A stretch of 64,000 nucleotides of DNA from Adhaeribacter arboris (GTDB taxonomy: Bacteria > Bacteroidota > Bacteroidia > Cytophagales > Hymenobacteraceae): NCBI RefSeq assembly GCF_003023845.1, contig NZ_PYFT01000001.1:6200001-6264000 (forward strand). The letters are read 5' to 3'. Within the stretch, counting starts at the first letter, position 1, and each line of letters begins with the position of its first letter. The notes under the pieces are model-generated. The model was not told where the DNA came from and made no database searches. It worked only from the letters and a program-made list of their open reading frames with translations. Shown here piece after piece: positions 45,301 through 56,500 of this stretch. Position numbers and translations under genes: made by a program.

Positions 45301-47442
45301 GTAGCTACTCCGGATGGTGGTTTTTTGCTGGGGGGATCTTCTAACGCCGATAAAGGAAACGAGAAAAGAGAAAATAACCTCCATACCGACCATACAAATT
45401 TTACCACTAGGTTAAGGGATTATTGGGTACTAAAAATTGATGGGGAAGGAAATAAAATTTGGGACCAGACCATTGGGGGCAGTGTAAAAGATTATTTTGA
45501 GATTGATAAAGGCTATTTTGTTATTGGTGACTCGGAGTTAAAATCTATGGTGGCCACTGCGGAGGGTAATTTCTTTTTAGCCGGCAGTTCAAATGCGGCA
45601 AAAGGCCGGGATAAAAGTGCAACCGGTTGGTTTTCGGCGACAGATGTCACCCTGCAGGAAAGGGATGATTACTGGCTGGTAAAGATAGATGGGCAAGGAA
45701 ACAAGTTGTGGGATGAAGTAAAGGGTGGACTTCGGAATGATAATCTATCCGTTATAATTAAAAATAACGCAAACGAATTTGTATTAGGGGGGACTTCTCA
45801 GTCAGATGCTGGCGGAAATAAAACTACGGGTAGCAGGGGAGAGACGGACTACTGGCTGGTAAAAATAACCGATGATGATTCCAAAGCCTGGAACTTTCGC
45901 TACGGTGGCTCCGGCAACGAAGGTTTCACCACACTTATTAAAACGAATGACGGAGGCTACTTATCTGGTGGATATTCAAATGCGGGGATTAGCGGCGACA
46001 AAACCCAGGCCAGCCGGGGTAAAAACGATTACTGGATTGTGAAAAGTGATGCTACCGGTAGAAAACTCTGGGATAAACGGTACGGCGGTTCGGGTGAGGA
46101 TTACCTAAATCGTATTATTCCCACCAAGGATGGTGGCTACTTACTGGCTGGTAGCTCACTTTCTGGTATCAGCGGCGATAAAACCCAGGCCAGCCGGGGC
46201 AATCGCGATTTTTGGATTGTTAAAATCAGTAGTACCGGCGCGAAGCAATGGGATAAGCGCTATGGTGGCTCCGGCTACGACGAACTCAAAAAAGTAATTC
46301 AGCTTTCTACCGGTGAGTATATTTTGGCTGGTTACAGTAACTCTCCCGCAAACGGCGATAAAAGTCAGGAAAGTCAAGGGAACATGGACTACTGGCTGGT
46401 AAAGGTAAGTAGCACCGGTACTAAAATCTGGGATAAACGTTACGGAGGCAGTTTAAACGAAGTATTAGGAGGAATTGTGCAAACTTCTGAGAGCGGTTTC
46501 TTGCTGGGCGGTTCTTCTGTTTCGGGTATAAGTGGAGATAAAACCGAAGAAACCCGCGGTGGAAATGATTTCTGGTTGATTCTAGTAGATAAAAACGGCA
46601 CTAAGGTGTGGGATAAAACGTATGGGGGCAGTGGCAACGACGAAGCTTATTCCTTAGGCCGTAGTAACGGCAGCAATTACTTTATCTCTGGTCAAAGTGA
46701 TTCACCGGTTGGTTATGATAAAACCAGAGGTACCCAAGGCGGAATAGATTTCTGGTTCCTGAAAATAAATAGTTCGGGCGCTAAAATCTGGGACAAACGT
46801 TTTGGCGGCACCAAAGACGATGAACTTAGGGCTAGCATTCAGACCAGTGATGGCGGCTATCTCTTAGCGGGTAAGTCTTCGTCTAATAAAAGCGGTAATA
46901 AATCGCAAAACAGCCATGGTTCGAGTGATTACTGGATAGTGAAAACAGATGCAGATGGCATGTACCAGTGGGACAAACGCTATGGTGGTAGCGACGCCGA
47001 GGAACTACGAGCTGTCATTCAGACCAAAGAGGGCGGTTTACTTTTAGCCGGGAAATCGGACTCTGGCGTGAGCGGAGACAGAACCCAATCAAGTCAAGGT
47101 GGTACCGATTTTTGGTTAGTGAAAGTAGCCCCTGAAAGCGTAGGTGCACCGAAGGTAGTTGCTCGGCAAGCCACCCCAGTATTTGAAACCAAGCTCAACC
47201 TACTAGTAGCATATCCTAATCCGTTTGAACAAAAATTTACCTTACAACTTGCCCAACCGCTTCCCGCCGGTGCTACCATAAAGCTGTCTGATATCCAAGG
47301 CAAATCAGTATACCAGATGAAAGTACCGGTTGGAGAATCCAGAATAGAGGTAAACTTAACCGGGAAACCCGCAGGAATGTATTTGCTTCAACTGCAATCC
47401 GGAAATAGGCGGCAGGTACTTAAAATGATAAAATCAGAGTAA
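42352..47442 (+). CDS. Giant T9SS-exported protein: FG-GAP propeller, FN3, IPT/TIG, 14 long repeats
   Basis: A 1696-aa secreted protein. In order: an N-terminal segment with a hydrophobic signal (about 35-52, after a long charged n-region); seven FG-GAP/VCBS blades (about 60-425) each with WGDYDNDGDLDILLSG-type Ca-binding loops, enough for one seven-bladed propeller; a fibronectin III-like domain (about 437-535); two IPT/TIG domains (about 543-702); fourteen repeats of about 57 aa (about 707-1593) carrying DGGYLLGG, SGDKSQ, DYWIVK and WDKRYGG; and a T9SS type A sorting domain (about 1608-1696, YPNPFEQ). It should be anchored or released at the cell surface through PorZ/PorU. The ligand is unknown. 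Confidence 0.88.
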   Translation: MTTSLLSFRVLGPIFPRYLYPDFLIRKFSAYTNKYILLLFLGLGLLPYLPVVAQDTTAFTDIQANLAGVKLGSVDWGDYDSDGDLDVLITGEAGDNYISKIYRNTNGSFSDINAGLVGVTESAVAWGDYDNDGDLDIALTGQSGNGSVSLIYQNNNGSFVNVQANLPPVKMGAVDWGDYDQDGDLDLLISGDASTTHKNYVTAIYDNEGGEFTRNSANMVGVFNSSVAWGDYDKDGDLDILLMGEFFNIFNYNPIFTCRIYRNLGSNGFLSLELLNNLKNGSATWGDYDSDSDLDIMFSGFRVQGGRVEGISNYIYRNDNGNFKQIDTDFSSQTAANGDVAWGDYDNDGNLDILIAGLCRAADCRDFSANIYRNSGGIFTNSKTVLPGLIYGSVAWGDYDNDGDLDILLSGDTNKGPIARIYRNNSVAKNTLPISPTDLTSKVQGEKVTLSWSPGLDEQTPTAALSYNVYVGTSPGTQQKVSSQANLPGSYRQVATWGNAQLNTSFNLNNLPDGTYYWSVQAIDQAFAGSAFAPEQGFVIGYLPIVNAIAPAAASPGNWVTIKGNYFLNATEVRFNGVKASDFGVLSNEQIRVLVPEGATTGPVMVTTPNGTALSAVTFSVLPTITTIHPTVVRPGDVITITGEGFANVTAVIFNQIKQPVFTIVNSQTITTRVPDGATSGLVKILTPEGTIISPLTISILPRMNYDETFGGMDQDKLTASIITMDGGYLLGGYSLSGVGGEKSQDSRGDLDYWIVKTDGNGTKIWDKRFGGSGEDKLTTLLSTGDGSYLLGGYSTSTVSGDKSQASKGDADYWIVKVNGTGKIEWERTLGGNNSDQLTAMIPTADGGYLLGGSSDSDETGDKNQGNKGQTDYWLIKIDANGKKIWDKTYGGQNADNLAAIVATTNGYLLGGSSASGISGDKSQGLRGIDDYWVIRITEAGEKLWDKTFGGAIDYLLYESCGGDENPGPECFYYFGSSILSSLVATPDGGFLLGGSSNADKGNEKRENNLHTDHTNFTTRLRDYWVLKIDGEGNKIWDQTIGGSVKDYFEIDKGYFVIGDSELKSMVATAEGNFFLAGSSNAAKGRDKSATGWFSATDVTLQERDDYWLVKIDGQGNKLWDEVKGGLRNDNLSVIIKNNANEFVLGGTSQSDAGGNKTTGSRGETDYWLVKITDDDSKAWNFRYGGSGNEGFTTLIKTNDGGYLSGGYSNAGISGDKTQASRGKNDYWIVKSDATGRKLWDKRYGGSGEDYLNRIIPTKDGGYLLAGSSLSGISGDKTQASRGNRDFWIVKISSTGAKQWDKRYGGSGYDELKKVIQLSTGEYILAGYSNSPANGDKSQESQGNMDYWLVKVSSTGTKIWDKRYGGSLNEVLGGIVQTSESGFLLGGSSVSGISGDKTEETRGGNDFWLILVDKNGTKVWDKTYGGSGNDEAYSLGRSNGSNYFISGQSDSPVGYDKTRGTQGGIDFWFLKINSSGAKIWDKRFGGTKDDELRASIQTSDGGYLLAGKSSSNKSGNKSQNSHGSSDYWIVKTDADGMYQWDKRYGGSDAEELRAVIQTKEGGLLLAGKSDSGVSGDRTQSSQGGTDFWLVKVAPESVGAPKVVARQATPVFETKLNLLVAYPNPFEQKFTLQLAQPLPAGATIKLSDIQGKSVYQMKVPVGESRIEVNLTGKPAGMYLLQLQSGNRRQVLKMIKSE

Positions 47443-47457
47443 TAGGTTCTTATTAAA

Positions 47458-47503
47458 ATCCGGCTGAACGCTCCTTACAAAGTTTGGGAGCTTTCAGCCG
47501 GAT
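47458..47503 (+). terminator. Strong hairpin after the 1696-aa protein gene
   Basis: ATCCGGCTGAACGCTCC (47458-47474) pairs with GGAGCTTTCAGCCGGAT (47487-47503) with one mismatch. It lies 15 bases after the stop. No clean T-run follows, so termination may be weak or the hairpin may protect the mRNA end. Confidence 0.65.
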
Positions 47504-47723
47504 AAAACTCAATAAAAACTAGGTCATTATGGTAGAGTTTTAATTGAGATAAGGCACTAGTATTACCATTTTTTAGAATTTAAAATTTTGAATGTTGCCA
47601 AGGACCCTAATAAATGCCGGACGTGGTTCTCCAAATTAGTGACTGTAGATTTATTTAATCAGTAAGCCAGACAAAGAAAAAGATTCTAAAAAGAATTATC
47701 TTACCCGGGTATAAACTGCTTGT
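47504..47723. other. Non-coding interval before the histidine kinase gene
   Basis: A/T-rich; no gene, repeat or consensus promoter seen. Confidence 0.4.
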
Positions 47724-49553
47724 GTGACTAGATTAAAATATTTGCTTCATCTGGCTATATTTCTGCAAACCGGACTGGGCTTTTTACCAGCTTGTACCCA
47801 AACTTCGGAGAAAAAGGCGGGATTACTGGGCAATTCGTCTGATTCTGATAATATTAATAATTTATACGAATTTGCTCATCAGAATCTGTCGGATATGGAT
47901 ACGATTAGAAAAACGGCAGATGTATTATTGCAGATGGGGAAGCAGAACCCGGATGCATTATTAAAAGGAAAAATTTTAAAAACCAAGTACTACTGGCTTA
48001 CGGGTAATTACCAAAATGCCATGCGCACGGGCGTCCAAACCTTGGCTTTGGCCCAGCGTTCGGAGCTAAATCCGGAATTACCCGTTATTTATTCCATGCT
48101 GGGCAACCTGTATAAAGAAAAAAAGAATTATCCCAAAGCGCTCGAGTGCGCAGGAACTGGGTTACAAGCAGCGGAAGCGTTAAAAGACACGGCGAACATC
48201 ATCTATCTTACGCAACTAAAGGCCATGTTCACGCGCAGCTATGGTACCGAACTAAAAGATACAACTTTCATTCAGCAATCTTTCCCGATTTATTTAGCCG
48301 GGTTGCGACTCGCCGAAAGCTCCGTTAAGTTTGAGAAGAACCGGACTCCTTTTTATAACAATATTGCCCAATACTTTCTCTACGACCAAAAAGATTATAA
48401 TAAAGCCATTAGTTACGCGCAAAAAGCTTTGGCGAATGGTATTAAACACCGGCAGCTTGCTTCTTTACATTATACTTACGATTGGCTGGGTGAAGCCTAT
48501 TTTGAATTAGGGCAGAAAGCAAAAGGATTAAGTTATTTACGGGAGGCCTTACAAATTGCTCAGCAGGTAAACCGGCCCTACCGGGTAATGGAAATATACC
48601 AGGTAATAGCCCGCTATCACCAGCAAATGGGTAATTATCAACAAGCTTTGGTTCATTTCACGAAGTACGACTTACTGCGTGATTCGCTGGCTTTGCTGGA
48701 AAACCTGAAGCTAATGAACGAACTGGAAGTACAATACCAGGCCGGTAAAAAAGAGCAGGAGATAAATGTTCTGAAACAAATAAGTAAAACCCGGTCGGTG
48801 CAAATAACCTGGGCCTTAGGGGTGGTGGGTATTTTGTTACTATCGGGGGTGATTTTTGGTTTGCAGTTCCGGACTATCCGGCGGAAAAATAATTTGCTGA
48901 ACGTGCAAAACGAACAAATAAACGAGCAAGCCGAAAAATTAAAATTACTGATGAAAGAACTGCACCACCGGGTAAAAAATAATTTACAAATTGTGTCGAG
49001 TCTCTTGAGTTTACAATCGAACCGGCTCGTAGACGAAGACGCGAAAAAAGCCGTAAAAGTGGGACGGCAACGCATCGAGGCCATGTCTTTAATTCACCGG
49101 AGTTTATACCAGCAAGACAATCCGAATCTGGTGAACATGAAAGAATACATTACCGACTTAGCCGAAAGTTTAATGGAAAGTTTTGGCCTGAGCAAAGAAG
49201 AATTAAAGTTAGATTTATGCATTACGGTTGCCGAACTGGATGTAGATAAAGCCTTGCCTCTAGGCCTAATTATTAATGAGTGGGTTACCAATGCTTTTAA
49301 ATACGCGTACCACCAAGTGCCCGAACCATATTTACAAGTTGAATTGCATCATACCAACGGTCTGCACTTATTCATCCGGGATAATGGGCCGGGTTTACCG
49401 GCTATGGTGTGGGAAAAACCGCAAACTTCCTTTGGTTTAAAATTAGTGAAAGTCCTCAGTAAACAATTAAACGGTACTTGCGCCGTAGAAAATCAGAATG
49501 GTACTACTTTTACGCTTCATATACCGGAAACTACCCTTAAAAAAGCAGGCTAA
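47724..49553 (+). CDS. TPR sensor histidine kinase (HisKA_2 type)
   Basis: A 609-aa sensor. A signal peptide or lipoprotein-like N-terminus (FLPACTQ, Cys near residue 24) is followed by a TPR array (about 65-340, e.g. LYKEKKNYPKALECA and YHQQMGNYQQALVHF), one membrane segment (about 360-382), a short coiled coil, HisKA_2 with MKELHHRVKNNLQI (phospho-His at 414 or 415) and an HATPase (NEWVTNAFKYAY; GPGLP). The start is GTG at 47724. It partners with the LytTR regulator 5 bases downstream. The TPR array would read a protein or peptide signal in the periplasm. Confidence 0.92.
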   Translation: MTRLKYLLHLAIFLQTGLGFLPACTQTSEKKAGLLGNSSDSDNINNLYEFAHQNLSDMDTIRKTADVLLQMGKQNPDALLKGKILKTKYYWLTGNYQNAMRTGVQTLALAQRSELNPELPVIYSMLGNLYKEKKNYPKALECAGTGLQAAEALKDTANIIYLTQLKAMFTRSYGTELKDTTFIQQSFPIYLAGLRLAESSVKFEKNRTPFYNNIAQYFLYDQKDYNKAISYAQKALANGIKHRQLASLHYTYDWLGEAYFELGQKAKGLSYLREALQIAQQVNRPYRVMEIYQVIARYHQQMGNYQQALVHFTKYDLLRDSLALLENLKLMNELEVQYQAGKKEQEINVLKQISKTRSVQITWALGVVGILLLSGVIFGLQFRTIRRKNNLLNVQNEQINEQAEKLKLLMKELHHRVKNNLQIVSSLLSLQSNRLVDEDAKKAVKVGRQRIEAMSLIHRSLYQQDNPNLVNMKEYITDLAESLMESFGLSKEELKLDLCITVAELDVDKALPLGLIINEWVTNAFKYAYHQVPEPYLQVELHHTNGLHLFIRDNGPGLPAMVWEKPQTSFGLKLVKVLSKQLNGTCAVENQNGTTFTLHIPETTLKKAG

Positions 49554-49558
49554 ATTCT

Positions 49559-50341
49559 ATGGCAGAGGGTAACGTGCGCATTTTAATTGTAGAAGACGAA
49601 GGTATTCTGGCAATGGGCCTGGAAGATGCTTTAATGACGGATGGGTACGAAGTGGTGGGAATCGCCGATAATGGACCGGAAGCCATTACCTTATTAAAAG
49701 AAAATTCGGTTGATTTGGTTTTACTCGATATTCACATTAAAGGCGATTGGGACGGCATTGAAACGGCGAAGCACATTCGCGCGCTAAAAGATATTCCTTT
49801 TATTTACCTCACAGCCTTTGCCGACGAGGCTACCGTTAACCGGGCCAAAGATACTTTCCCGGCCGCTTACCTTACCAAACCGTACCAGCAAACCAACCTC
49901 CGCATTGCCATTGAAATGGCCTTGCACCAATTTGCGTTCCGCAAGGAGAATAATGCCAAAGTAATTCCGTTGCATAAACCAGGCGAGAAAGATAAAATGG
50001 CACCTTCCGCCGAAACCATCCTGGCTATTAACGATGCTATTTTTGTGAAGCAAAATTACCGCTTTCTTAAAATAGTTCTGGCCGACATTCTGGTGTTGGA
50101 GGCCGATAGCAATTTTACCTACATCTACACCCTGGAAAATAAATTTATCCTGCGGTGCTCCCTGCAACACGTAGTCGAAAAAATAAGCCTGCCGCAATTA
50201 GTGCGGGTGCACCGGTCTTTTGCCGTTAATCTGCAGCACCTGCAAACCTTTAACGATAGTTTCGTGGTAATTGGCAAGCACGAAGTGCCTTTGGGCCGCA
50301 ATTACAAAGAAGAATTTTTTAAGCATTTCAATTTTCTGTAA
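49559..50341 (+). CDS. LytTR-family response regulator
   Basis: A 260-aa regulator with a receiver domain (about 6-125; LIVEDEG, phospho-Asp57 in VLLDIHIKGDWDGIE, Lys of TKPY) and a C-terminal LytTR DNA-binding domain (about 155-258, DILVLEADSNFTYIYT and LVRVHRSFAVNL). The gene begins 5 bases after the kinase gene, so the two form one operon and a cognate pair. LytTR proteins bind pairs of direct repeats about 21 bp apart; such a pair lies just downstream of this gene, in front of the giant gene at 50574. Confidence 0.94.
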   Translation: MAEGNVRILIVEDEGILAMGLEDALMTDGYEVVGIADNGPEAITLLKENSVDLVLLDIHIKGDWDGIETAKHIRALKDIPFIYLTAFADEATVNRAKDTFPAAYLTKPYQQTNLRIAIEMALHQFAFRKENNAKVIPLHKPGEKDKMAPSAETILAINDAIFVKQNYRFLKIVLADILVLEADSNFTYIYTLENKFILRCSLQHVVEKISLPQLVRVHRSFAVNLQHLQTFNDSFVVIGKHEVPLGRNYKEEFFKHFNFL

Positions 50342-50350
50342 GCCTCCGTT

Positions 50351-50383
50351 TACATACAACCTTCTATTTTTCGCATACAAACC
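50351..50383 (+). promoter_or_regulatory. Direct repeat with 21-bp period, probable LytTR site
   Basis: CATACAA at 50353-50359 and again at 50374-50380 (contexts TACATACAACC and CGCATACAAACC), 21 bases apart. That is the spacing known for LytTR proteins such as AgrA and YpdB. It lies right after the LytTR gene and about 190 bases before the giant gene. A weak TACTATTC -7-like element is at 50397-50404. Confidence 0.5.
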
Positions 50384-50573
50384 AGCGTAGTTAACATACT
50401 ATTCGTCCTACTGCCTTTTTCCATTACCTACATTCAGGCTAAATAATTAACCAAACGGGTAAAGCTCGCTAGCGCCACTTACTCGAATTAATTTTTAGTT
50501 CCGGGACCCGCGTCTGTAAAGCGGGGGAAAGCATCTGTTCTAGTCACTTTTAATTTATTTTAAATCATTGGTC

Positions 50574-53500
50574 ATGAAACACCATTATCTCCGCTTTTTA
50601 GGATTATTCTTCCTGTTTTTTCTGGGCATAGGCAGCGCCTCGGTTTTTGCCCACGATTTTTACTATGATATTAATTATGAGCAAGGAAATGGACGAATTA
50701 AGATTGTTGTTTCGGTAAACGAAGACGATTGCAGTACCTGTAAAGACAATACCCTACAGGATTTGGATATTACCTACCGGTCACCGCAAGATGGACAATA
50801 TTATTTTTTACTCCGCGATGCCAGTTATGGTAATCGGGATGGCACAAATAAAAGTTTTTGGATGGAAAATGGTGGCTCTGGTTGGGATGGACAGTACGAT
50901 AAACAATATTACTACATCAATATCCGCCCCGAATGGATGGGCCAAACGGTAACTATTAAAACGCACTACGACTGGGGCGACAGAGACGATCCCAACGGGG
51001 ATAGATACAACGATATTTACATTCCGAACATTGCCTCACCCACTATTACTTCTGCTTCCAACGGCGAACAAACCGAAGTTAGATTAACCTGGGATAAACC
51101 AGCTACCAATGGCTATGCTCAAAATAAAATAACTTATCAAGTGTATCAGAATAACCGGATAGTAGGCTATTTGGATTATAATACCACTTCTTTTACCGAT
51201 GTTACTACCCAAAATGGCGGGAAGTACGAGTACCAGGTAAAAACCAACGTAGCTTTTGTAAATAGCCGTTCTTATACTTCTGCAAGTAATCCGGCCAGTA
51301 CCCGTACTGCCTGGAAAAATGCCCAATTAGCGCTTACTCCTACCTACGTTCCCTGCGCTACCGGTATTACCTTAATCTGGCCTAAACCCAACTTAGACGG
51401 AGCATATTCTTACAAGGTATTACGAAGTGCCCGGCCCGACTTTAGTACCATCACCAATACCTTTGACGTTAACGGGGGGCTAAACACGCTTACTTATTTT
51501 GATGATACTAACTTACAACACCAAAAATCGCATTATTATAAAATTCAGGTTATCCGGCCGGATAAGCAAGTAGCGACGGAGTTAACTTCGGAGGTTGCGA
51601 GCATTACGCCCGATTTAAGTCCGGCAACTCCGCAAATTGTGTTACTCGAAAGTGGGGTAAATTTTAAAATTTCCTGGAACGGTTACTCCTGTCAGAGCCT
51701 CACTAATTTTAAACTAATCCGGAAAGTAATGCAAGCGGGTAACGTGGTTTCTAATACTACCATTAACGTGGACCCAAAGCCTGGTTCGTGGGTAGATGAT
51801 AAGCTACAAGCCTGTAATACCTACGAGTACCAGCTGGTAGCCGTAAACCAATACGCCGAAGTAGCCGGTAATATTGTCAGCAAAGCCGTGCCCGATCAGA
51901 TTGTCGATGCTCTGGAATGGGACACAGAGTTAAGCGAACGGAATAATCCGCAAAATCCTTTTTACAACCACGATTATAAATTTAAAGCTTCGAAAGGGTT
52001 CTTCACCAGTTATATTCAGCTGCAATGGGATGCCAAATACAAGAGTCGCATCGAAAATTATGAAATTTACCGAAAAATTGCCGGTACCAATAATACCCGG
52101 GAACTGGTGCACGTGGCCGAAGGCGGTAGCTCCACGCTCTGGCTCGATGAGTTTGCCGAGGCCAATACCATTTACGAGTATACCATTGAAGGCGTAGCCG
52201 CTTGTAACGGACAACAAATCAAAACCCGCGTGGCCAAAGCCTTAGGCTTCCGGGCGCCGTTTGGTACCGTAAGCGGCCGCATTTATTTTGAAGGCGGCCA
52301 GGTGGTAGAAAATGTGCAGGTACGGGCGCGCAACACCGATGGAGCGGCGGGCAAAGCTCTTGCATTCCCGGATAATAAAGCTGCCTTTGATATTAAAGCC
52401 TCCCGCATTTTCTGGCCTAGCCAGGAAGGTTGGTCGCTCGAAACTTGGCTACGGCCAAATGATATAAATACTAACTACGTACTCTACGATCATTACCAGA
52501 ATGGGCAAGGTTTACAAATAAGCTACGAAGGCAAACACTACATTTTAACGGCGGGAGCGGAGCAGGTGCGTATTAATCCGGGCGATTTGCTCAAAGACGG
52601 CGAATTTCATCACTTGTCCGTTAGTATCAATACCGTTTCCCGGCAAGTACAATGGGTCGTGAACGATTCCGTTTTTGCCAGCCAGCAACTCACCACGGCT
52701 TTTCAGCCCCACAGTAACCTCGATCTGCCTTTAGTTTTTGGCAACAACCGCGCCTACAACCAAGGATTTCAGGGTATATTGGATGAAGTTAGAATCTGGA
52801 ACAAACCCCGAACCGCTGCGCAACTAGTGCAGGATTACAGCCGGTTTTTAGATGGGAGCGAACCCGGTTTAATTGCCTACTGGAAATTAAACGAAGGCTT
52901 CAGTGATTTTGCTTTCGACGGCTCGCGGGTCGATCGAAAATATAACGAAAACCACGCGAAGCTAAGAGGCAGCTACGAATGGACTACTACTATTCCGTCG
53001 GAAGACCAATTGGCCAACGTCGCCTATACCGATAATAAAGGAAATTACCGCCTCACCAACATTCAATTCCGAGGTTCCGGCGAAAGCTTCGAAATAACGC
53101 CGCTGCTGGGAGTACATACGTTTGATCCGAATTCGCTTTTGTTATTCATCGGGGAAGGAGCACTGAGCCACAACGGGAAAGATTTTAAAGATATCTCCTC
53201 GTTTATTACCAAAGGCAGTGTGCGGTACCTAGGCACTTCTTTTCCGGTACAAGGCGTGCAAATGCTCGTAGATGGCAAAACCTTACTGAATGCCAGTAAC
53301 GTGCCGGTAATGTCGGATGCCAAAGGAGAATTTGAAGCCCGGGTGCCGATTGGTCAGCACGTATTGTCGTTTGTAAAGAACGGCCACGTATTTCAGAATG
53401 CGTATTGGCCCGCCGAAAACCAACCTCACGATTTTCAGGAACATTTACGCGGGCAACTCGAAATCATCGATACCACCAAAGTAAAACTAATCGGCCGGGT

Positions 53501-56500
53501 AGCGGGCGGCCAAGTGCAAGGCGATAAACCCTTAGGCATGGGCCTTTCTAAAAATAATTTAGGTACCGCCAAAATAATTTTAGAACCCGAAAAAGGCGGC
53601 GACCTGGATGAATCCCCCATAAAATTCCAGAAAACCATTGACTTAACTACTGATTCGCAAACCGGCGAATATGCTGCCTGGATAATACCGGAGCGGTTTA
53701 TTGTGAAAGACGTGAAAACCAATAACGTGCTTACCGATGGCTCGCGCTATACTTTTGGCGAGCAGCCCATCCTGGATTTAAGTTTACCGGTGCAGAATTT
53801 ACGCTGGGAGTACCAAATCGATGATAAAGGTAAGAAAGTAGATTCGGCCAGTTACCACTTCAGTAAAAAGTATGTCCTGCACAATCAAACCAAGTGGGCC
53901 ATTAATAACAACGAACTCATCGGCGAGAAAAAAATGAAACTCGGCGAAAACAGTCCCGAGATTGACCTGGCCGGTAAACCCTTTGGCGCCCCGGTGTTTC
54001 TCATGAATGCCCAATATGAGTTTCCTATCCGGTTTTTTGAAGAATACGAAAACGCCGACGACCACGACAAAGAACTGGTGCCGGTAACTAATGCCAAAAT
54101 TAAAATTGTAAATAACTGGAAGCAGGGTAGCCCCGATGAAGAACTTATCCTCAATAATCCGCAAGGTATTTACAATTATAAATTCCGGGCCGGTAGTCCT
54201 AATTTAAGCGGTACTTATACTTATAATTTTTCGGCGGCTATTAAAATTGGCGACCAGTCTTACGCCGATTTGGGAACTCAGCCCGGCTACATTCTGGGGC
54301 AAGTTACGTCGGGTTCCGGTTTTGTTACCAAAGGTCCGGACGTAGTAGAATTTATTTTACGCGATCCGCCGGGTACCAATAGTTACGCTTATTTGAGCAA
54401 AGGTTCTACTACTACCAAAACCATGTCTATTATAAACACCGGCGGTAGTACTCAAACCATTAATCCAAGTTTTTATCTGGGTTTAAGCACTACGGTAGCG
54501 ACAGGGGTCGGCGTAGCGGTATTGAATGAATCGGACGTAAAACACATTATTTCTAACCAGGAAGAAATTACCGAAAAACGCACGGAAACTGGCCAGTTAG
54601 TAGAAAGTATAAGTGTAACCGAAAGTTGGAAAACCAGCGCCGATCCAGGATTAGTAGGCCGTGATGCCGACTTATTTGTAGGCCGGGCCATGAATTTTAT
54701 TCTGGGTAAAACCGAAACCCTGGAGATATTAGAACTAAAACCGCCGTTCGATCAATTGCCACATTCGGCGCCTTTTACTTACCAAGGCAAAACCTACGCT
54801 TTGGTGCGCCGGCAAGGCATTGCGGCGGCGCAGGACAATTTTAGCACCCGGTTTATGTACACGCAGCAACACATTCAAAATAATCTGATACCAGATCTAA
54901 AAAAATTCAGGAATAGTTTATTGCTGCGCGGCGATGGGGTGTATACTTCCAACTTTGCTAAAAATGATCCTAAGTTCGGCGCGGATAATTACGACAAGAA
55001 TTTATTTGGCGGCGCAGCCCTGCCTAAATCCGATGAAGGCGTAGCTACCCGCGGCGCTTACACGGGGCCTAGTTACCGGTTTAATCCGGTTAAGACGAGC
55101 GATCCGGATTCAGTGTATCTGCTGAACCAGCAAATAACGCTCTGGGAAAATGCGCTCCGCGATAATGAGCAAAATAAATTAGATGCGAAAACCAAAGGAT
55201 CCGCCGAAGGTATTAACAATGTTTCCTTCGATGGCGGGGTAACCCAAACCTGGGAAAAAAGCTTGAATTCGCTTTGGGGCACGAATACTACCGTAGAAGT
55301 AACGGCCGATGCTTCTATTGAACTGGTTACTGGATATACTTTTAATAAATTTGGGCTATCCGTACGCTTAAAAGCTAATTTCTTTGATAATTTTTCCGGC
55401 TCGGCTGGTGAATCCACGAACGAAGCTTTAACCTTCGGCTACGTATTAGCTGATGGCGATAAAGGGGATTTTTACAGTGTGGATGTTATTGACCCTTCGG
55501 CGATTAAATTTTTAAACGACAAAGGCGACCACGTCGTGTGGGCCGATTACTACGGGGTAAAGGATGATTTTGCCGCCCGGAAAGCAAATTACAACAATGG
55601 TTTTTATTCGCCCATGTTTTACACCCGCGGTGGGCAAACTTCCTGCCCCTACGAAGGCGACGAAAAAACGCAATACTACCAGCCCGGTAAAATATTAAAC
55701 GCCGCCACTCTGCGCCGCGAGAAACCCGAGATTAACGTCGAGAACAATATGGTTACCGGCGTACCGGAAACCAATGCGGCTGTTTTTAAACTGTTACTCC
55801 AAAACAACGGCGACTCCGAGGAAGATATCTGGTACGGCGTGCAGGTAGATGAAAATTCTAATCCGAATGGCGCGGTGATTACCATCGACGGCTCTACCCC
55901 CAACCGGGCGTTCCGGGTGCCGCACGGCGAAGTTGTAGAAAAAATACTAACGGTAAAAAAAGGTCCCGGCGCGGTATTTAACTACGAAAACCTGGGCATT
56001 GTGCTGCACTCGCTTTGCGAACCCGGCCTGGTTGCCGATACGGTAAAAATTTCGGCTTTCTTTGCGCCGGCTTGTACGCCCGTTACGATGCTGGCTCCCC
56101 TGGATAATTGGCTCGTGAATGTGGATGCCCAAGGGAAAGTTCCCGTTCAGCTAAGCGGTTACGACGTCAACCTGCGGTCGTTTAAGAGCATCGAAATTCA
56201 GTATAAATCTACGGCTTCCAACACCTGGGCGACTATTCATACTTTCTTTAATAAAGAAGCCGATTACAATGCGGCTATTGCGCAAAACAAAGATGCCGCC
56301 GTTTCTAAAATTGCCGGTAAAACCACCCTTAACTTTAGTTGGGATATTACCGACTTACCGGACCGCAATTACGAACTACGGGCCAAATCCAATTGCACCG
56401 ACGGTTCGGTGAGTTATACCGAAGTAAAAAAAGGCTTGAAAGACGTGGTACCGCCGCTGGTATTTGGGGCACCGCAACCCGCCGACGGTATCTTATCGCC

